Assembly: GCA_905215345.1 (NCBI GenBank)
Contig: CAJMPR010000032.1
Coordinates: 1 to 34,706 of the forward strand
DNA from: an uncultured bacterium
Lineage (GTDB): Bacteria > Bacteroidota > Bacteroidia > Bacteroidales > Bacteroidaceae
Direction: 5' to 3'
DNA: 34,706 nucleotides
A model generated the notes under the pieces. The model ran no database searches. It saw nothing but the letters and a program-made list of their open reading frames with translations, and was not told the origin of the DNA. Both the position numbers and the translations under genes were made by a program. Below, piece after piece: positions 24,385 through 32,757 of the stretch (position 1 is the first letter of the stretch; every line of letters starts with the position of its first letter).

Positions 24385-24962
24385 TCATTATACTCTCTCC
24401 CTTTTCTCTTATAGGCAAACTCCTGCCACTTTTCCTCCGGCCAGTCTTGCCGTTGCATCTCCATACGTGCCATGACAAAGAACAAGTCGGAAAGGCGGTT
24501 GATGAAACGCAGGATGTCATCATTGACCGGACTTTGCCGGTGCAGCGTCCAAAGCCGCCGTTCGGCACGACGGGCTACCGTACGGGCAAAATGCAGTTGG
24601 GCGGAAACAGGCGTACCACCGGGTAAAAGGAAATAGCCATGCTCTGCCAGACCGGTAGTAAGAATATCCATCTCCTGTTCACATCGCAAAGTCAGTCCGG
24701 CAACAGAAAGCTGATTAGGATTAACCACATCGTCAGGAGTTGCCACATGGCTCATCACTACCATCAGTTCCTTTTGGATGGCGTGCAGCAGTTCTTGCCA
24801 TTCATCCTCTGCCGAAAGCATGGAACGTACGATACCTATTACGGCATTCAGTTCGTCCAGGCAGCCGTTTGCCTCAATGCGAATATCATCTTTGGGAACA
24901 CGGGTACCGCCATGAATACCTGTCATTCCTTTATCTCCGGTTTTGGTATATATCTTCTTCAT
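24381..24962 (-). CDS. PduO-type ATP:cob(I)alamin adenosyltransferase
   Basis: Transfers the 5'-deoxyadenosyl group of ATP to cob(I)alamin. A 193-residue helical-bundle protein with the family N-terminus KIYTKTGDKGMTGIHGGTRV (ATP site), then DELNAVIG and, near the C-terminus, RTVARRAERRLW and INRLSDLFFVMAR. It is not of the CobA/BtuR P-loop class. It lies 44 bp after cbiA on the same strand, so adenosylation is coupled to a,c-diamide synthesis. In other bacteria the same family (MMAB) serves methylmalonyl-CoA mutase. The gap to cbiA holds a heptamer repeat tract. Confidence 0.93.
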   Translation of the reverse strand: MKKIYTKTGDKGMTGIHGGTRVPKDDIRIEANGCLDELNAVIGIVRSMLSAEDEWQELLHAIQKELMVVMSHVATPDDVVNPNQLSVAGLTLRCEQEMDILTTGLAEHGYFLLPGGTPVSAQLHFARTVARRAERRLWTLHRQSPVNDDILRFINRLSDLFFVMARMEMQRQDWPEEKWQEFAYKRKGREYND

Positions 24963-25005
24963 CTTATACTCTATACTTCATACTTTATAACTTTCCCTTC
25001 ATATC
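24963..25005. repeat. Heptamer-period repeat tract at the cbiA/adenosyltransferase junction
   Basis: On the minus strand the gap reads as 7-nt units of the form agttata, aagtatg, aagtata, gagtata, immediately before the adenosyltransferase ATG. It resembles the tract before cobT. Confidence 0.45.
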
Positions 25006-25006
25006 C

Positions 25007-26347
25007 TTATTCAAACAATCTCATAAGCTCCACTTCTCCCCAATAAAGATGCATATAGCTGGCTATTACATTTTTATAACGGAATACAGGCGTATCTGCC
25101 GGCTGCCCTTTGGCATTGTACACCTGTGCAACGGAGAGGGGAATAGTACCGGTAAGCTGTGTATAATGAAACTCATGTCCCCGCAAATGCTCGCCATTGT
25201 AATCGAAACGACGGTATCCCAATGTCAGCTTTCTTCTACTTTTCCGGTTTGAAATACAAAAAGGGAATATTCCCGCCATTGGAACAGATACACACCAATT
25301 TTCCATTTCACCGGAAGCAGACTGCTCGTTGTCATAATCAATGGCGTATGAGAGATAAATCATTCCGCCACATTCCGCCAAGACCTTACCACCGTTCTCA
25401 ATATAATCACGAACGGAAGTTAAGGTACATCCGGCTTTGCTAAGTGCGTCGGAGTGTTTTTCAGGATAACCACCGGGCAAATAAAGCAAATCGACATGGG
25501 GTGGAACAGGTAGATTGTGCTCCGGATTAAAAAAGGAAACCGTTCCCATTCGTTGAAGAATTTCCAAGTGTTCTTCGTAGAGAAAAGAGAAAGACTCCTC
25601 ATTGCGGGCCACCAGAATATGTAATGTCCGGGGAGTTTCCATTACTTTCTCCACGGGCTTTTCAGGCAAAGGAAGCGTTGTTTTTTCCAGTAATAACTTC
25701 CAATCGACGTGCTGCTCCAACAAGTCCGTCAGTATGTCTATGGCATCCGTACCCTTTGATTGGCTGAAATCAAGCCCCAGGTAACGGGAATCTTGTTCCA
25801 AAGACTTGCTTTTAGAAAGATAGCCCAGACAAGTTACATTCAAGTCGGCGCATACTTCCCGAAGCATTTCATAATGCCGGGGTGAGCCTACCCTATTGAA
25901 TATGACTCCCGCAATCCGTATCTCCGGGCGGAAATGGATGAAACCCGACAATAAAGGCGCCATTGAATAAGCTGCGGATTTGGCATCGACCACTAATATT
26001 ACGGGTAGATGTAGTAATGCCGCTATTTCCGCCGAAGAACCTTTGTCACGGTCGTATCCGTCGAACATCCCCATCATTCCTTCCGCAATGCAGACATCCG
26101 CATCGACGGCATGGCGTGCATACAGTTCCCGGACATGTTCTCCGGAAGCCATAAAAGTATCCAGGTTGATGGATGGACGCCCGCATACGGCCGTATGGTA
26201 TTTGGTATCGATATAGTCGGGCCCGCATTTAAAAGGTTGTACTTTCAATTCTTTCTTTGCCAATAAAGCCATCAAACCACGACTGACAGTAGTCTTTCCA
26301 CTGCCGGAAGTCGGAGCTGCTATCAGGAATTGGGGAATGGAACGCAT
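25007..26347 (-). CDS. cbiA: Cobyrinate a,c-diamide synthase
   Basis: Amidates cobyrinic acid at positions a and c with glutamine and ATP. The 446 residues show the P-loop IAAPTSGSGKTT, KCGPDYIDTKYH, EGMMGMFDGYD and FNRVGSPRHYEML in the synthetase half. The glutamine amidotransferase half has YLPGGYPEKH and the Cys nucleophile in LAECGGMIYLS, with GHEFHYT near the end. The aerobic-pathway homologue CobB has the same fold, but cobyrinic acid is the expected substrate in Bacteroidales. It heads a two-gene leftward operon with the adenosyltransferase. A -7 box TACCTTTG is at 26412-26405, with a heptamer repeat tract in the short leader. Confidence 0.93.
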   Translation of the reverse strand: MRSIPQFLIAAPTSGSGKTTVSRGLMALLAKKELKVQPFKCGPDYIDTKYHTAVCGRPSINLDTFMASGEHVRELYARHAVDADVCIAEGMMGMFDGYDRDKGSSAEIAALLHLPVILVVDAKSAAYSMAPLLSGFIHFRPEIRIAGVIFNRVGSPRHYEMLREVCADLNVTCLGYLSKSKSLEQDSRYLGLDFSQSKGTDAIDILTDLLEQHVDWKLLLEKTTLPLPEKPVEKVMETPRTLHILVARNEESFSFLYEEHLEILQRMGTVSFFNPEHNLPVPPHVDLLYLPGGYPEKHSDALSKAGCTLTSVRDYIENGGKVLAECGGMIYLSYAIDYDNEQSASGEMENWCVSVPMAGIFPFCISNRKSRRKLTLGYRRFDYNGEHLRGHEFHYTQLTGTIPLSVAQVYNAKGQPADTPVFRYKNVIASYMHLYWGEVELMRLFE

Positions 26348-26350
26348 CTT

Positions 26351-26385
26351 AATTATAAATTATGAATTATAAGTTATGAATTATT
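26351..26385. repeat. Five 7-bp repeats in the cbiA leader
   Basis: Units aattata, aattatg, aattata, agttatg and aattatt run in register, 4 bp upstream of the cbiA ATG and downstream of its likely promoter, so they would be in the 5' UTR. Confidence 0.6.
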
Positions 26386-26404
26386 CAGTATGGATTTTAT
26401 TTGG

Positions 26405-26412
26405 CAAAGGTA
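26405..26412 (-). promoter_or_regulatory. Promoter -7 element for cbiA
   Basis: TACCTTTG on the minus strand matches TAnnTTTG. No -33 box at standard spacing. The predicted leader of about 50 nt is nearly all repeat sequence. Confidence 0.4.
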
Positions 26413-26463
26413 AACATATCTCCGACAAAAGCCTTATCTTAGCTGCCAAAATAAAAAACTGCT

Positions 26464-27894
26464 ATGATAAACGAAGAACTTAAAAAACTCTACATCGCAC
26501 ATACCGGGCATGAACCCGAAACCATTGAAGAACTTCCCTCTTCCGGCTCCAACCGCCGATATTTTCGTCTGACAGGTAATCCCACGCTGATTGGCGTTAG
26601 TGGTGAATCCATAGAAGAGAACCGTGCGTTCCTCTATATGGCAGAGCATTTCAAGAAGAAAGGTCTGCCCGTACCCCAAGTATATATCCGTTCCGAAGAC
26701 GACGTTTATTACCTACAAGAAGATTTGGGAGATACGCTATTGTTCAATGCCATCGAAAAAGGACGCAAGACAAGTGTCTTTGGAGAAGACGAAAAGCAAC
26801 TGTTGCGTAAGACTATGCGCTTGTTGCCAGCCGTACAGTTTGCCGGAGCCGACGGCATGGATTTCTCTTATTGCTATCCACAGGCGGAATTCAACAGCCG
26901 CAGTATTCTCTGGGACTTGAACTACTTTAAATACTGTTTCCTGAAAGCCACCGGAATGGATTTCCAGGAAGACCGCCTCGAAGATGATTTCCAAAAGATG
27001 GCGGACGTATTATTACGCAGCAGTTCAGCCACTTTCATGTACCGTGACTTCCAGAGCCGTAACGTCATGATTAAGGACGGGGAACCGTGGCTTATTGATT
27101 TCCAGGGCGGACGTAAAGGGCCTGCCTATTACGACGTCGCATCTTTCCTATGGCAGGCAAAAGCCAATTACCCGGACAGCCTGCGCAAAGAACTTTTGAA
27201 AGAATATCTCGATGCTTTATGCAAATATCAGCCGGTGGATGAGGCTTATTTCTATGCACAGCTCCGTCACTTCGTACTGTTCCGTACCATGCAGGTATTG
27301 GGCGCCTACGGTTTCCGCGGATACTTTGAAAAGAAACCGCACTTTATCCAAAGCGTACCTTTTGCCATCGAGAACCTGCGCCAACTGCTACAAGAGCCGT
27401 ATCCCGAATATCCGTACCTTTGCAAGGTATTACGTGAACTTACCGAACTGAAGCAATTCACCGACGACTTGCAAAAACGCCGGTTGGTAGTCAAGGTTAC
27501 CAGCTTCGCCTATAAGAAAGGTATCCCCGATGACCAGTCGGGCAACGGTGGCGGTTTTGTATTCGACTGCCGTGCCGTGAACAATCCCGGTAAGTACGAC
27601 CGTTACAAACCTTTCACCGGTCTGGACGAACCGGTAATCCGTTTCCTCGAAGACGACGGCGAGATAACTGTATTCCTGGAACATGTATATGCCTTGGTGG
27701 ATGCTTCCGTGAAACGATACATGGAGCGTGGTTTCACCAACCTCTCCATCTGTTTCGGTTGCACAGGCGGACAGCATCGTTCCGTATATTCGGCGCAGCA
27801 TCTTGCCGAACATCTCAATAAGAAGTTCGGGGTGCAGGTGAACTTGATACACAGGGAACAGAATATCGAGCAGACGTTCAAGTCAAAACAATAA
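26464..27894 (+). CDS. AmgK-like sugar kinase fused to a RapZ C-terminal domain
   Basis: A 476-residue two-domain protein. Residues 1-330 are an aminoglycoside-phosphotransferase-fold kinase: SSGSNRRYFRLTG nucleotide loop, catalytic Asp195 and Asn200 in YRDFQSRNVM, and metal-binding Asp212 in LIDFQGGRKGPAYYDVASFL. This resembles AmgK, which makes MurNAc-1-phosphate (or GlcNAc-1-phosphate) in peptidoglycan recycling. Residues 341-470 match the RapZ C-terminal domain: TSFAYKKGIP, FVFDCRAVNNPG, TGLDEPVIRFL and CTGGQHRSVY. In E. coli RapZ that domain senses glucosamine-6-phosphate and binds small RNA. The MurU-like gene follows 250 bp downstream. The sugar-sensing role of the fused domain is inferred. 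An upstream TATCTTAG (26435-26442) may be the -7 box. Confidence 0.87.
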   Translation: MINEELKKLYIAHTGHEPETIEELPSSGSNRRYFRLTGNPTLIGVSGESIEENRAFLYMAEHFKKKGLPVPQVYIRSEDDVYYLQEDLGDTLLFNAIEKGRKTSVFGEDEKQLLRKTMRLLPAVQFAGADGMDFSYCYPQAEFNSRSILWDLNYFKYCFLKATGMDFQEDRLEDDFQKMADVLLRSSSATFMYRDFQSRNVMIKDGEPWLIDFQGGRKGPAYYDVASFLWQAKANYPDSLRKELLKEYLDALCKYQPVDEAYFYAQLRHFVLFRTMQVLGAYGFRGYFEKKPHFIQSVPFAIENLRQLLQEPYPEYPYLCKVLRELTELKQFTDDLQKRRLVVKVTSFAYKKGIPDDQSGNGGGFVFDCRAVNNPGKYDRYKPFTGLDEPVIRFLEDDGEITVFLEHVYALVDASVKRYMERGFTNLSICFGCTGGQHRSVYSAQHLAEHLNKKFGVQVNLIHREQNIEQTFKSKQ

Positions 27895-27923
27895 AAGCTT
27901 ACATTTATATATAATCCGCAAAG

Positions 27924-27958
27924 ATGTTGCCTGCCGTCACTCCGATAGTAGGCAACAT
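27924..27958 (+). repeat. Hairpin at the head of the 22-bp array
   Basis: ATGTTGCCT (27924-27932) is the exact reverse complement of AGGCAACAT (27950-27958) in the first array unit, so an inverted partial copy of the repeat precedes the array. Confidence 0.6.
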
Positions 27959-28031
27959 TCGCCCCGATAGTAGGCGACATTAGGATGGATAGTAGGCAAC
28001 ATTCAATACGATAGTAGGTAACTTTGGATGG
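27944..28031 (+). repeat. Four direct repeats with an exact 22-bp period
   Basis: Units start at 27944, 27966, 27988 and 28010 with core GATAGTAGGCAACATT. Unit 2 has GGCGACATT and unit 4 GGTAACTTT. Each core is followed by six variable bases. It lies between the kinase-RapZ gene and the uridylyltransferase gene. Confidence 0.85.
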
Positions 28032-28143
28032 AATAGAAAAAAACATATTGATAATCAAGCTATTGCGGACAAGTTCAGAATAAAGGTACCAAATGGTAAT
28101 TTAATTTGCAGAGTTGTCGTTCAATAGAAACAAATATATTAAA

Positions 28144-28887
28144 GTGAAAGCAATGATATTTGCCGCAGGACTGGGCACCCGCCTTCGTCCGCTGACGGAT
28201 TACACCCCCAAAGCTCTTGTTCCCGTAGCCGGAAAACCGATGCTGGAACGAGTGATTTTACGGCTGAAAGAAGCGGGATTCGACGATATTACAATTAACA
28301 TTCATCACTTCGGAGAACAAATTATCGAGTTTCTCCGTGCCAATAATGATTTCGGCGTCACTATCCACATCAGTGACGAACGGGATATGTTACTGGATAC
28401 AGGCGGCGGCATCAAGAAGGCACGTCCTTTCCTGGACGGCAACGAGCCGTTCCTTATTCACAATGCCGATATTCTCTCCGATATAAATCTTGCAGAACTT
28501 TACAAGCATCACCAAGTGAGCAATGCCGAAGCCACACTACTTGTCAGCGAACGGCAAACATCCCGGTATCTGTTACTGGATGACGCCAACTATCTGCATG
28601 GCTGGATAAACAAGTCCACAGGCGAAACCAAACCGGAAAGATTTACCTTTCAAGAAGGGCAATATAAGGAAATGGCTTTCGGAGGCATCCATGTCATATC
28701 TCCTTCCATTTTCCGTTATATGGAAAGCGGGCAATGGACAGGAAAGTTCTCCATTATCCCCTTCTACCTGTCTGTCTGCGGAACAGCCCGCATACAGGGC
28801 TATCCGCTTCAAGACTGTCGTTGGTTCGACATCGGCAAACCGGAAACATTGGCAAAAGCTGAAGAATATTATTCGCCAAACCGATAA
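28144..28887 (+). CDS. MurU-like sugar-1-phosphate nucleotidyltransferase
   Basis: A 247-residue nucleotidyltransferase with the GlmU/RmlA-type N-terminus MIFAAGLGTRLRPLTD, then PKALVPVAGKPMLERV with the substrate-binding Lys, and NADILSDINL for metal binding. It has no left-handed beta-helix acyltransferase domain, as in MurU, which makes UDP-MurNAc from MurNAc-1-phosphate. The upstream AmgK-like kinase makes this function likely; UDP-GlcNAc or another NDP-sugar remains possible. I use GTG 28144 (family-like KAMIFAAG); ATG 28153 is an alternative, and a TTG frame from 28114 extends through unlikely sequence. It converges on the transporter gene with 12 bp between stops. Confidence 0.82.
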   Translation: MKAMIFAAGLGTRLRPLTDYTPKALVPVAGKPMLERVILRLKEAGFDDITINIHHFGEQIIEFLRANNDFGVTIHISDERDMLLDTGGGIKKARPFLDGNEPFLIHNADILSDINLAELYKHHQVSNAEATLLVSERQTSRYLLLDDANYLHGWINKSTGETKPERFTFQEGQYKEMAFGGIHVISPSIFRYMESGQWTGKFSIIPFYLSVCGTARIQGYPLQDCRWFDIGKPETLAKAEEYYSPNR

Positions 28888-28899
28888 GTATCTTCCTCT

Positions 28900-30588
28900 T
28901 TAAGCCAATGCCAATATCAGGATTTGCGCTGTTAGCACCCGTAGGAACATAGCCAACGGATAAACCGTAGCATATCCCACAGCAGGCGCATCGCACGAAG
29001 TCAGTTCCGAAGAATAAGCCAGTGCGGGCGGATTGGTATTCGTTCCTGCAAGCACGCCTATCAATGTATAGTAGTTCAGCTTCCATGCATAGTGGCCTAT
29101 CAGTCCGCCCACCAGCAACGGTACTACTGTTATAATCGCACCATAAGCTATCCAGACATAGCCACCCTCATAAATAATGGTATCTACAAAGCCTTTGCCC
29201 GCTCCCAGTCCCACACATGCCAGGAAGAGGGATATGCCGATTTCACGTATCATCAGATTAGCACTCATCGTAGTATAAGTTATCAGCTTATACTGAGGTC
29301 CGAAACGACTGATCAGTATAGATACAATCAGCGGGCCACCGGCAAGTCCCAGCTTGACCGGTTGCGGAATACCAGGAAACATGAAAGGCAAACTTCCCAA
29401 GATACATCCCAATGCTATACCCAGGAAGATAGGAATCAGGTTCGGATGATTCAAACGTCTTAAAGAATTACCCAGCACCTTTTCCGCATGACTGACCGCC
29501 AGTTCGCTGCCTACAATCGTTACCCGGTCGCCCATTTGCAATTGCAGATGGGGAGTTGCCACCAAATCTACTCCCGAACGGTTTATACGGGTGATGCTTG
29601 CCCCGAAGTTATTGCGGATTTTTAATTGTGCCAATGACTTTCCGTTCAGTTCCGGCTTGGTAATCAAGATACGGCGTGAAATCAGCTTTTTGTCTACCTG
29701 CTCCCATTCCACACTAATCTGCCTACCGAAAAAGGCGATGATAGCTTCCATATCTTTCGGGTTGGAAATGAACAGGATTTGGTCTTGCATATGTAACACA
29801 GTATCGGCATTCACCAATTCCACCTCGTTTACGGAGTTATGGTGACGTATGCGCGAAATGACAAATGCACGGTTCAACAACGGCTTTATCTCCTTTATCG
29901 TCTTGCCGTCTACCGCCTCGTTGCGTATCTCTATGGAAACAGGGCGGACAGTCAGTTCCTGCAAATGTCCCAAGCCCTGTTCAGCTTCCGCCTCTTCTTT
30001 CCGTGTATTGATATGGAGCAGATATTTCAATGCCAGCAAAGCCAGAATACATCCGATAACACCTAAGGGATACGCCACAGCATAACCCAGTGCAATCTCC
30101 GGGGCATCAATTCCGTTCAAATCACTGTTTGCTTGCTGTGCAGCACCCAGTCCCGGAGTATTGGTTACTGCTCCCGACAGGATACCGACCATTGTAGTGA
30201 TAGGTATTCCCGTAGTGAAATGAAGTACCACAGTAATCAGAACACTGATAAATACAACCAATACTGCCAGTACGTTCAGCGTAAATCCCCCTTTCTTAAA
30301 AGCAGAGAAGAATCCGGGGCCTACTTGCAGACCGATGGAATATACAAACAGAATTAATCCGAACTCTTTCAGGAAGTGGAGTAAGTGTTCATCCAGATTT
30401 AGGTTGAAATGCCCGAATACAATACCTACGAACAATATCCAGGTAACGCCCAGGGATATTCCGGCAACTTTTATCTTGCCAAGCATAATGCCGAACGCAA
30501 TGACAAGCGACAAAATAAGTACGGAGTGTGCCACTCCGCCACCCCACAGATTGGGGTATCCTTCAAAGAGGTTTCTCAATAATTCCAT
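28900..30588 (-). CDS. YidE/AspT-type transporter (aspartate:alanine exchanger superfamily)
   Basis: A 562-residue inner-membrane protein. Two homologous hydrophobic halves of about five to six helices (residues 15-190 and 385-560) flank a cytoplasmic centre with two RCK_C/TrkA-C-like domains (about 200-285 and 290-370; LISRRILITKPELNGKSLAQ starts the second). The repeated motif GILSGAVTNTPGLGAAQ and GVLAGTNTNPPALAYS, once in each half, is diagnostic of the YidE/YbjL duplication family. AspT exchanges aspartate for alanine, but most family members have no known substrate. No partner gene is nearby. The RCK_C domains suggest gating by a small ligand. Confidence 0.88.
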   Translation of the reverse strand: MELLRNLFEGYPNLWGGGVAHSVLILSLVIAFGIMLGKIKVAGISLGVTWILFVGIVFGHFNLNLDEHLLHFLKEFGLILFVYSIGLQVGPGFFSAFKKGGFTLNVLAVLVVFISVLITVVLHFTTGIPITTMVGILSGAVTNTPGLGAAQQANSDLNGIDAPEIALGYAVAYPLGVIGCILALLALKYLLHINTRKEEAEAEQGLGHLQELTVRPVSIEIRNEAVDGKTIKEIKPLLNRAFVISRIRHHNSVNEVELVNADTVLHMQDQILFISNPKDMEAIIAFFGRQISVEWEQVDKKLISRRILITKPELNGKSLAQLKIRNNFGASITRINRSGVDLVATPHLQLQMGDRVTIVGSELAVSHAEKVLGNSLRRLNHPNLIPIFLGIALGCILGSLPFMFPGIPQPVKLGLAGGPLIVSILISRFGPQYKLITYTTMSANLMIREIGISLFLACVGLGAGKGFVDTIIYEGGYVWIAYGAIITVVPLLVGGLIGHYAWKLNYYTLIGVLAGTNTNPPALAYSSELTSCDAPAVGYATVYPLAMFLRVLTAQILILALA

Positions 30589-30629
30589 AGTTTCAATGTA
30601 TATATAATAAGGTAATCAGTAATCAAGTC

Positions 30630-30667
30630 AAAAAGTACCCCCACAGAAATCACTTCTCCGGGGATAC
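30630..30667 (-). terminator. Terminator of the carboxylase operon
   Basis: On the minus strand GTATCCCC pairs with GGGGGTAC (one T-G pair), an inner AGAA/TTCT stem adds to it, and five T residues follow. It lies 28 nt after the carboxyltransferase stop. Confidence 0.75.
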
Positions 30668-30694
30668 CAACTTTCACACATTAAAAATAACTAT

Positions 30695-32227
30695 TTATAA
30701 AGGCATATTGCCGTGTTTTTTCGGCGGGTTGCTCTGATTCTTGTTGTGAGCCATTTCCAATGCCTGCACCAGCTTATAGCGGGTATTACGAGGCATGATT
30801 ATTTCATCTATGAAGCCACGTTCGGCAGCACGATAAGGATTGGAGAACTTCTCCTCATATTCCTTGATAATCTCTTTTTTCTCTTCGGAAGAAGACTTTC
30901 TGTACAAGATATTCACAGCTCCTTCCGCACCCATTACAGCAATCTCCGCTTGCGGATAGGCAAGATTCACATCGGCTCCGGTAGGCTTGCTGGACATCAC
31001 GATATACGCACCACCATAGGCCTTACGGGTTATCAGCGTTATCTTGGGTACGGTAGCCTCTGCATACGCATAGACAATCTTGGCTCCATGACGGATAATG
31101 CCGTTATGCTCCTGTACCGTACCGGGCAAGAATCCCGGAACATCCTCAAACGTTATCAGTGGAATATTGAAGCAATCGCAGAAGCGTATAAAGCGGGCTG
31201 CCTTGTCCGAGGCATCAATGTCAAGCACACCGGCCAGATAAGCCGGCTGATTGGCTACAATACCCACCGAACGTCCGTTCAGTCGTCCGAAGCCCACTAC
31301 CACGTTCTTGGCAAAATGAGTCATCACCTCAAAGAAATACTGGTTATCAAGTACCGGTTCGATGATATCCTTGATGTCATAAGGCATGTTCGGGTCTTCC
31401 GGTATGATGGTCTGCAACGCTTCTGTCTGGCGATGAATATCATCTGTGCAAGCCACAAACGGAGCATCTTCCATATTATTGGACGGCAGGAAACTCAACA
31501 GTTCACGGATACTCATCAGCGTCTCCTCTTCCGTATTACACATAAAGTGGGTAACACCGCTCTTGCTGCTATGCGTATAAGCGCCGCCCAGTTCTTCCTT
31601 GTCTACTTCTTCATGCGTAACGGTTTTTACCACGTCAGGACCCGTGATGAACATATGGCTCTGTTCCTTCACCATGAAAATAAAGTCCGTCAGCGCTGGC
31701 GAATAACAAGCGCCACCGGCACAAGGCCCCAGAATAGCCGAAATCTGCGGAATAACACCCGAAGCTATCGTATTCTGATAGAAAATGGAAGCATATCCTG
31801 CCAGACTGCTCACACCCTCTTGTATGCGTGCACCGCCGGAGTCGTTCAAGGCAATGACAGGAGCGCCATTTTTCAATGCCAACTGCTGTACTTTTACAAT
31901 CTTGGCTGCATTCGTCTCGCTCAACGAACCGCCATGCGCCGTAAAGTCATAAGCATAGACAAACACCTGCCGTCCGTCAATCTTACCGTAACCGGTCACC
32001 ATTCCGTCGCCTGCTATCTGCTTCTTCTCCATGCCGAAATTCGTGCAACGGTGGGTAACCAACTTATCCAATTCATTGAAAGTACCCTTATCGAGCAGCA
32101 TATCAATGCGTTCGCGCGCCGTCATACGTCCGGCGGCATGTTGCGTTTCTATCTTGTCTACGCCGCCACCCAATGAGGCGCGTTTATCCAATTCCTCAAA
32201 ACGTTCGTATATCTCTTCTCTGTTCAT
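30695..32227 (-). CDS. Acyl-CoA carboxyltransferase subunit (propionyl-CoA / methylmalonyl-CoA type)
   Basis: The 510-residue carboxyltransferase carries both crotonase-like halves. Visible motifs include RIDMLLDKGTFNELD, GRQVFVYAYDFTAHGGSLSE, the first oxyanion region LNDSGGARIQEGV, GPCAGGACYSPALTDF, and in the second half DVPGFLPGTVQEHNGIIRHG and RKAYGGAYIVMSSK. It moves carboxyl groups between carboxybiotin and propionyl-CoA (PccB) or methylmalonyl-CoA (MmdA); sequence alone does not settle direction. With a biotin carboxylase in the same operon, ATP-dependent propionyl-CoA carboxylation is most likely. No sodium-pumping beta subunit (MmdB/OadB) is nearby. It starts 2 bp after the biotin carrier gene. 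Confidence 0.92.
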   Translation of the reverse strand: MNREEIYERFEELDKRASLGGGVDKIETQHAAGRMTARERIDMLLDKGTFNELDKLVTHRCTNFGMEKKQIAGDGMVTGYGKIDGRQVFVYAYDFTAHGGSLSETNAAKIVKVQQLALKNGAPVIALNDSGGARIQEGVSSLAGYASIFYQNTIASGVIPQISAILGPCAGGACYSPALTDFIFMVKEQSHMFITGPDVVKTVTHEEVDKEELGGAYTHSSKSGVTHFMCNTEEETLMSIRELLSFLPSNNMEDAPFVACTDDIHRQTEALQTIIPEDPNMPYDIKDIIEPVLDNQYFFEVMTHFAKNVVVGFGRLNGRSVGIVANQPAYLAGVLDIDASDKAARFIRFCDCFNIPLITFEDVPGFLPGTVQEHNGIIRHGAKIVYAYAEATVPKITLITRKAYGGAYIVMSSKPTGADVNLAYPQAEIAVMGAEGAVNILYRKSSSEEKKEIIKEYEEKFSNPYRAAERGFIDEIIMPRNTRYKLVQALEMAHNKNQSNPPKKHGNMPL

Positions 32228-32229
32228 GG

Positions 32230-32745
32230 TTATTCTTCTTTAATAAGTTCCAATTCTACCAATACCTGATTCGCATTTACCGGCTCACCTTCGTTCACCA
32301 ATATATTTTTCACGATGCAGTCCGCATTTACCTTGTAGTTGCTCTGCATCTTCATGGCTTCCAATACTACGGCAATGTCTCCGGCAGCCAGACGCTCTCC
32401 TTCTTTCACAGGAATACTCACAACCTTGCCCGGCATCGGGGCGATAATCTTGTCACCCTGCTTTTCGTCCGCTCCTTTCTTCATGTGCAGATACTTGGTC
32501 TGCGTATCTACAATATCCACATGATACGAGCGATAGAACATGCTCACGTCATAGCTCTTTCCGCCTTCTCCGCGCACCAGTCCCGCATTGAACGAGTTCC
32601 CGTCGTGCAGAATGGAACAGCTTCCGTTTTCCGCCATCACAATATCCACTTCGTACGGCTTCCCGTCAATGGTAAGCAGCACTTTATTTCCCTCTTTACT
32701 GACCAGCGTAACATCCGCCATGCGGTCTCCAATATGTATTTCCAT
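32230..32745 (-). CDS. Biotin carboxyl carrier subunit
   Basis: A 171-residue protein whose C-terminal 75 residues are a biotinyl domain: IIAPMPGKVVSIPVKEGERL and the biotinylation site VVLEAMKMQ with Lys132. The N-terminal about 90 residues form a less conserved beta-rich domain that should dock with the other subunits. It shuttles carboxybiotin between the biotin carboxylase and the carboxyltransferase encoded on each side. It lies 12 bp after the biotin carboxylase gene. A biotin protein ligase acting in trans is needed. Confidence 0.92.
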   Translation of the reverse strand: MEIHIGDRMADVTLVSKEGNKVLLTIDGKPYEVDIVMAENGSCSILHDGNSFNAGLVRGEGGKSYDVSMFYRSYHVDIVDTQTKYLHMKKGADEKQGDKIIAPMPGKVVSIPVKEGERLAAGDIAVVLEAMKMQSNYKVNADCIVKNILVNEGEPVNANQVLVELELIKEE

Positions 32746-32757
32746 AAATAATATCCT

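Noticed and set aside
27944..28031. CRISPR-like array
   Set aside because: Repeats of 16 bp with 6-nt spacers are far too short, only four units exist, and no cas genes are present. The 21-bp array at 20430 is rejected for the same reasons.
28114..28143. TTG-initiated N-terminal extension of the MurU-like gene
   Set aside because: The added residues are not part of the nucleotidyltransferase family; GTG 28144 or ATG 28153 fit better.
30713..32176. A 487-codon plus-strand frame opposite the carboxyltransferase gene
   Set aside because: The minus-strand product has all carboxyltransferase motifs; the plus frame has none and no start context.
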